Origin: Bdellovibrionales bacterium | GTDB taxonomy: Bacteria > Bdellovibrionota > Bacteriovoracia > Bacteriovoracales > Bacteriovoracaceae | Length of the DNA stretch: 5,687 nt | Direction: 5' to 3' | Assembly: GCA_005791855.1 (NCBI GenBank) | Contig: SXUH01000084.1 | Location: 1-5,687 of the forward strand | Part shown: positions 4,851 to 5,687 of the stretch, piece after piece | Position numbering within the stretch: the first letter of the stretch is position 1 | How the letters are laid out: every line of letters starts with the position of its first letter | Notes under the pieces: generated by a model | Seen by the model: only the letters and a program-made list of their open reading frames with translations | What the model was told of the DNA's origin: nothing | Database searches by the model: none | Translations under genes and position numbers: made by a program

Positions 4851-5687
4851 ATGGAAACCGTTTCAGCGTATTCACTCACCACCCCCGACTGGAAGCAGCT
4901 GGTCCAGGCGGAAGGCCGCTCGCCGAACCTCCTTCCGTTTCTCCTGGACGGGTTGTACAAGGATCAGCGGATCTGGGACGACCACGTGTCAAAGAGCTTC
5001 CTCGGATCGTTCCTTTCGAAGTACGACCTGGACCTCCCCTCCATCTCGAAGCTCCTCGAGGCGCAGGACGGGACGGTGAAGTTCCAGGTGCGGTTCAAGG
5101 ACGGCCTCGAGGTCGAGACGGTCCTCATCCCCTTCCGGAAGAGGTTCACCGTCTGCCTTTCGACCCAGGTGGGCTGTGCCATGAACTGCAGCTTCTGCTA
5201 CACCGGCACCCAGGGGCTCAAGCGAAACCTCCGCTCCCACGAGATCGTGGGCCAGTACCTCCTCGCCTACCGCTGGCTCCGGGAAAGAGATCCGCGCGCG
5301 CTCAAGCCGAGCCTGGTGTTCATGGGCCAGGGCGAACCTCTGCACAACGTCGACGAGGTCCTCCGGGCCGTGGAGATCTTCGGCGACCGGGGTCTCCTGG
5401 ACCTCGGGCGCCGGCAGATGACCCTCTCGACGGTGGGCTTCCTTCCGGGGCTGCGCAGGCTCAAGGACTTCCCGAAGATCAACCTCGCCCTCTCCCTCCA
5501 CTCCCCCTTCGACGACCAGAGGAGCGAGCTCATCCCGGTGAACGAGCGCTTTCCTCTCGCGGAGGTGCTGCGGGCCCTCGACGAGGTCCGGGGCCCGCGG
5601 GAGATTCTCACCGTCGAGTACCTCGTGATCAGGAACTTCAACATGTCCGCTCGCCACGCGGAGGCTCTCTCCGAGCTCCTCCGGGAC
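4851..5687 (+). CDS. rlmN: RlmN/Cfr-family radical SAM 23S rRNA methyltransferase, 3' end cut by window
   Basis: The frame is open for 279 codons from the ATG at 4851 to the window end. An in-frame TAG at 4824 with no start between fixes the 5' end. RlmN methylates C2 of A2503 in 23S rRNA and of A37 in some tRNAs, using SAM and a 4Fe-4S cluster in the cytoplasm. Visible signatures are the DGTVKF and DGLEVETVLIP strands (73-94); C102, seven residues before the cluster as in E. coli C118; the cluster motif C109-x3-C113-x2-C116; GLKRNL (122-127); MGQGEPLHN (158-166), the SAM-binding GEP loop; TLSTVGFLPGL (191-201); LALSLHSP (212-219); and VEYLVI (255-260). The usual length is about 340-390 residues, so the C-terminal methyl-carrying cysteine lies outside the window. 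The N-terminal domain is divergent and about 16 residues shorter than in E. coli. Tyr117 and Gln160 are less usual for RlmN, so a paralog with a changed target is possible. The ribosome binding site is weak (GGAAAAG). Confidence 0.85.
   Translation, partial: METVSAYSLTTPDWKQLVQAEGRSPNLLPFLLDGLYKDQRIWDDHVSKSFLGSFLSKYDLDLPSISKLLEAQDGTVKFQVRFKDGLEVETVLIPFRKRFTVCLSTQVGCAMNCSFCYTGTQGLKRNLRSHEIVGQYLLAYRWLRERDPRALKPSLVFMGQGEPLHNVDEVLRAVEIFGDRGLLDLGRRQMTLSTVGFLPGLRRLKDFPKINLALSLHSPFDDQRSELIPVNERFPLAEVLRALDEVRGPREILTVEYLVIRNFNMSARHAEALSELLRD

Noticed and set aside
481..5110. Many CTCGAG palindromes as a possible repeated DNA signal
   Set aside because: They arise from Leu-Glu and Leu-Glu-like codon pairs (CTC GAG) under the strict codon preference, in frame with the genes.
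4989..5657. Minus-strand 222-codon frame opposite the rlmN-like gene
   Set aside because: Low-complexity Glu/Leu/Val/Arg translation antisense to a gene with clear radical SAM motifs.

Overview
The window looks like chromosomal DNA of a Bdellovibrionota/Oligoflexia- or Myxococcota-type bacterium. The assignment rests on protein style, because no taxonomic marker is complete. Support comes from a small outer-membrane beta-barrel of the kind common in these phyla, a TPR protein and a short CglF-like secreted protein. All three resemble outer-envelope parts of the Myxococcus Glt/Agl gliding machinery, which has relatives in Bdellovibrio. Coding interiors are GC-rich with a strict codon style (AAG, GAG, CTC, ATC, CGG). 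Intergenic DNA and several gene ends are clearly AT-rich.

Layout from right to left. At the right edge, plus strand, is the first 279 codons of an RlmN/Cfr-family radical SAM rRNA methyltransferase, cut by the window end. Its promoter candidate lies inside the start of a divergent minus-strand gene for an unrecognised 210-residue lipoprotein. That gene ends in a nested hairpin placed directly after its stop codon, which is a likely terminator. An AT-rich intergenic stretch of 271 bp follows. It carries a good sigma70-like promoter (TTGATA-16-TAGAAT, minus strand) and a leader of about 130 nt with inverted and direct repeats.

That promoter would drive a tight four-gene minus-strand operon. 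First is a VWA-domain lipoprotein on a Gly/Ser/Thr-rich tether. Second is an outer-membrane beta-barrel, 33 bp downstream. Third is a periplasmic TPR protein, 9 bp downstream, whose Shine-Dalgarno overlaps the preceding stop. Fourth is an 82-residue secreted CglF-like protein with an ATGA start/stop overlap. All four products carry export signals, so the operon appears to build one envelope complex: barrel in the outer membrane, TPR and small protein on the periplasmic side, VWA lipoprotein as lipid-anchored binding part. A role in gliding-type motility or surface adhesion is inference from family resemblance.

Left of the operon lies a 324-bp gap with no convincing gene. It holds a second promoter of the same geometry (TTGAGT-16-TAGAAT), a long leader and a strong Shine-Dalgarno in front of a minus-strand gene of which only the first eight codons are in the window. 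No tRNA, rRNA, CRISPR, transposase or attachment site was seen.
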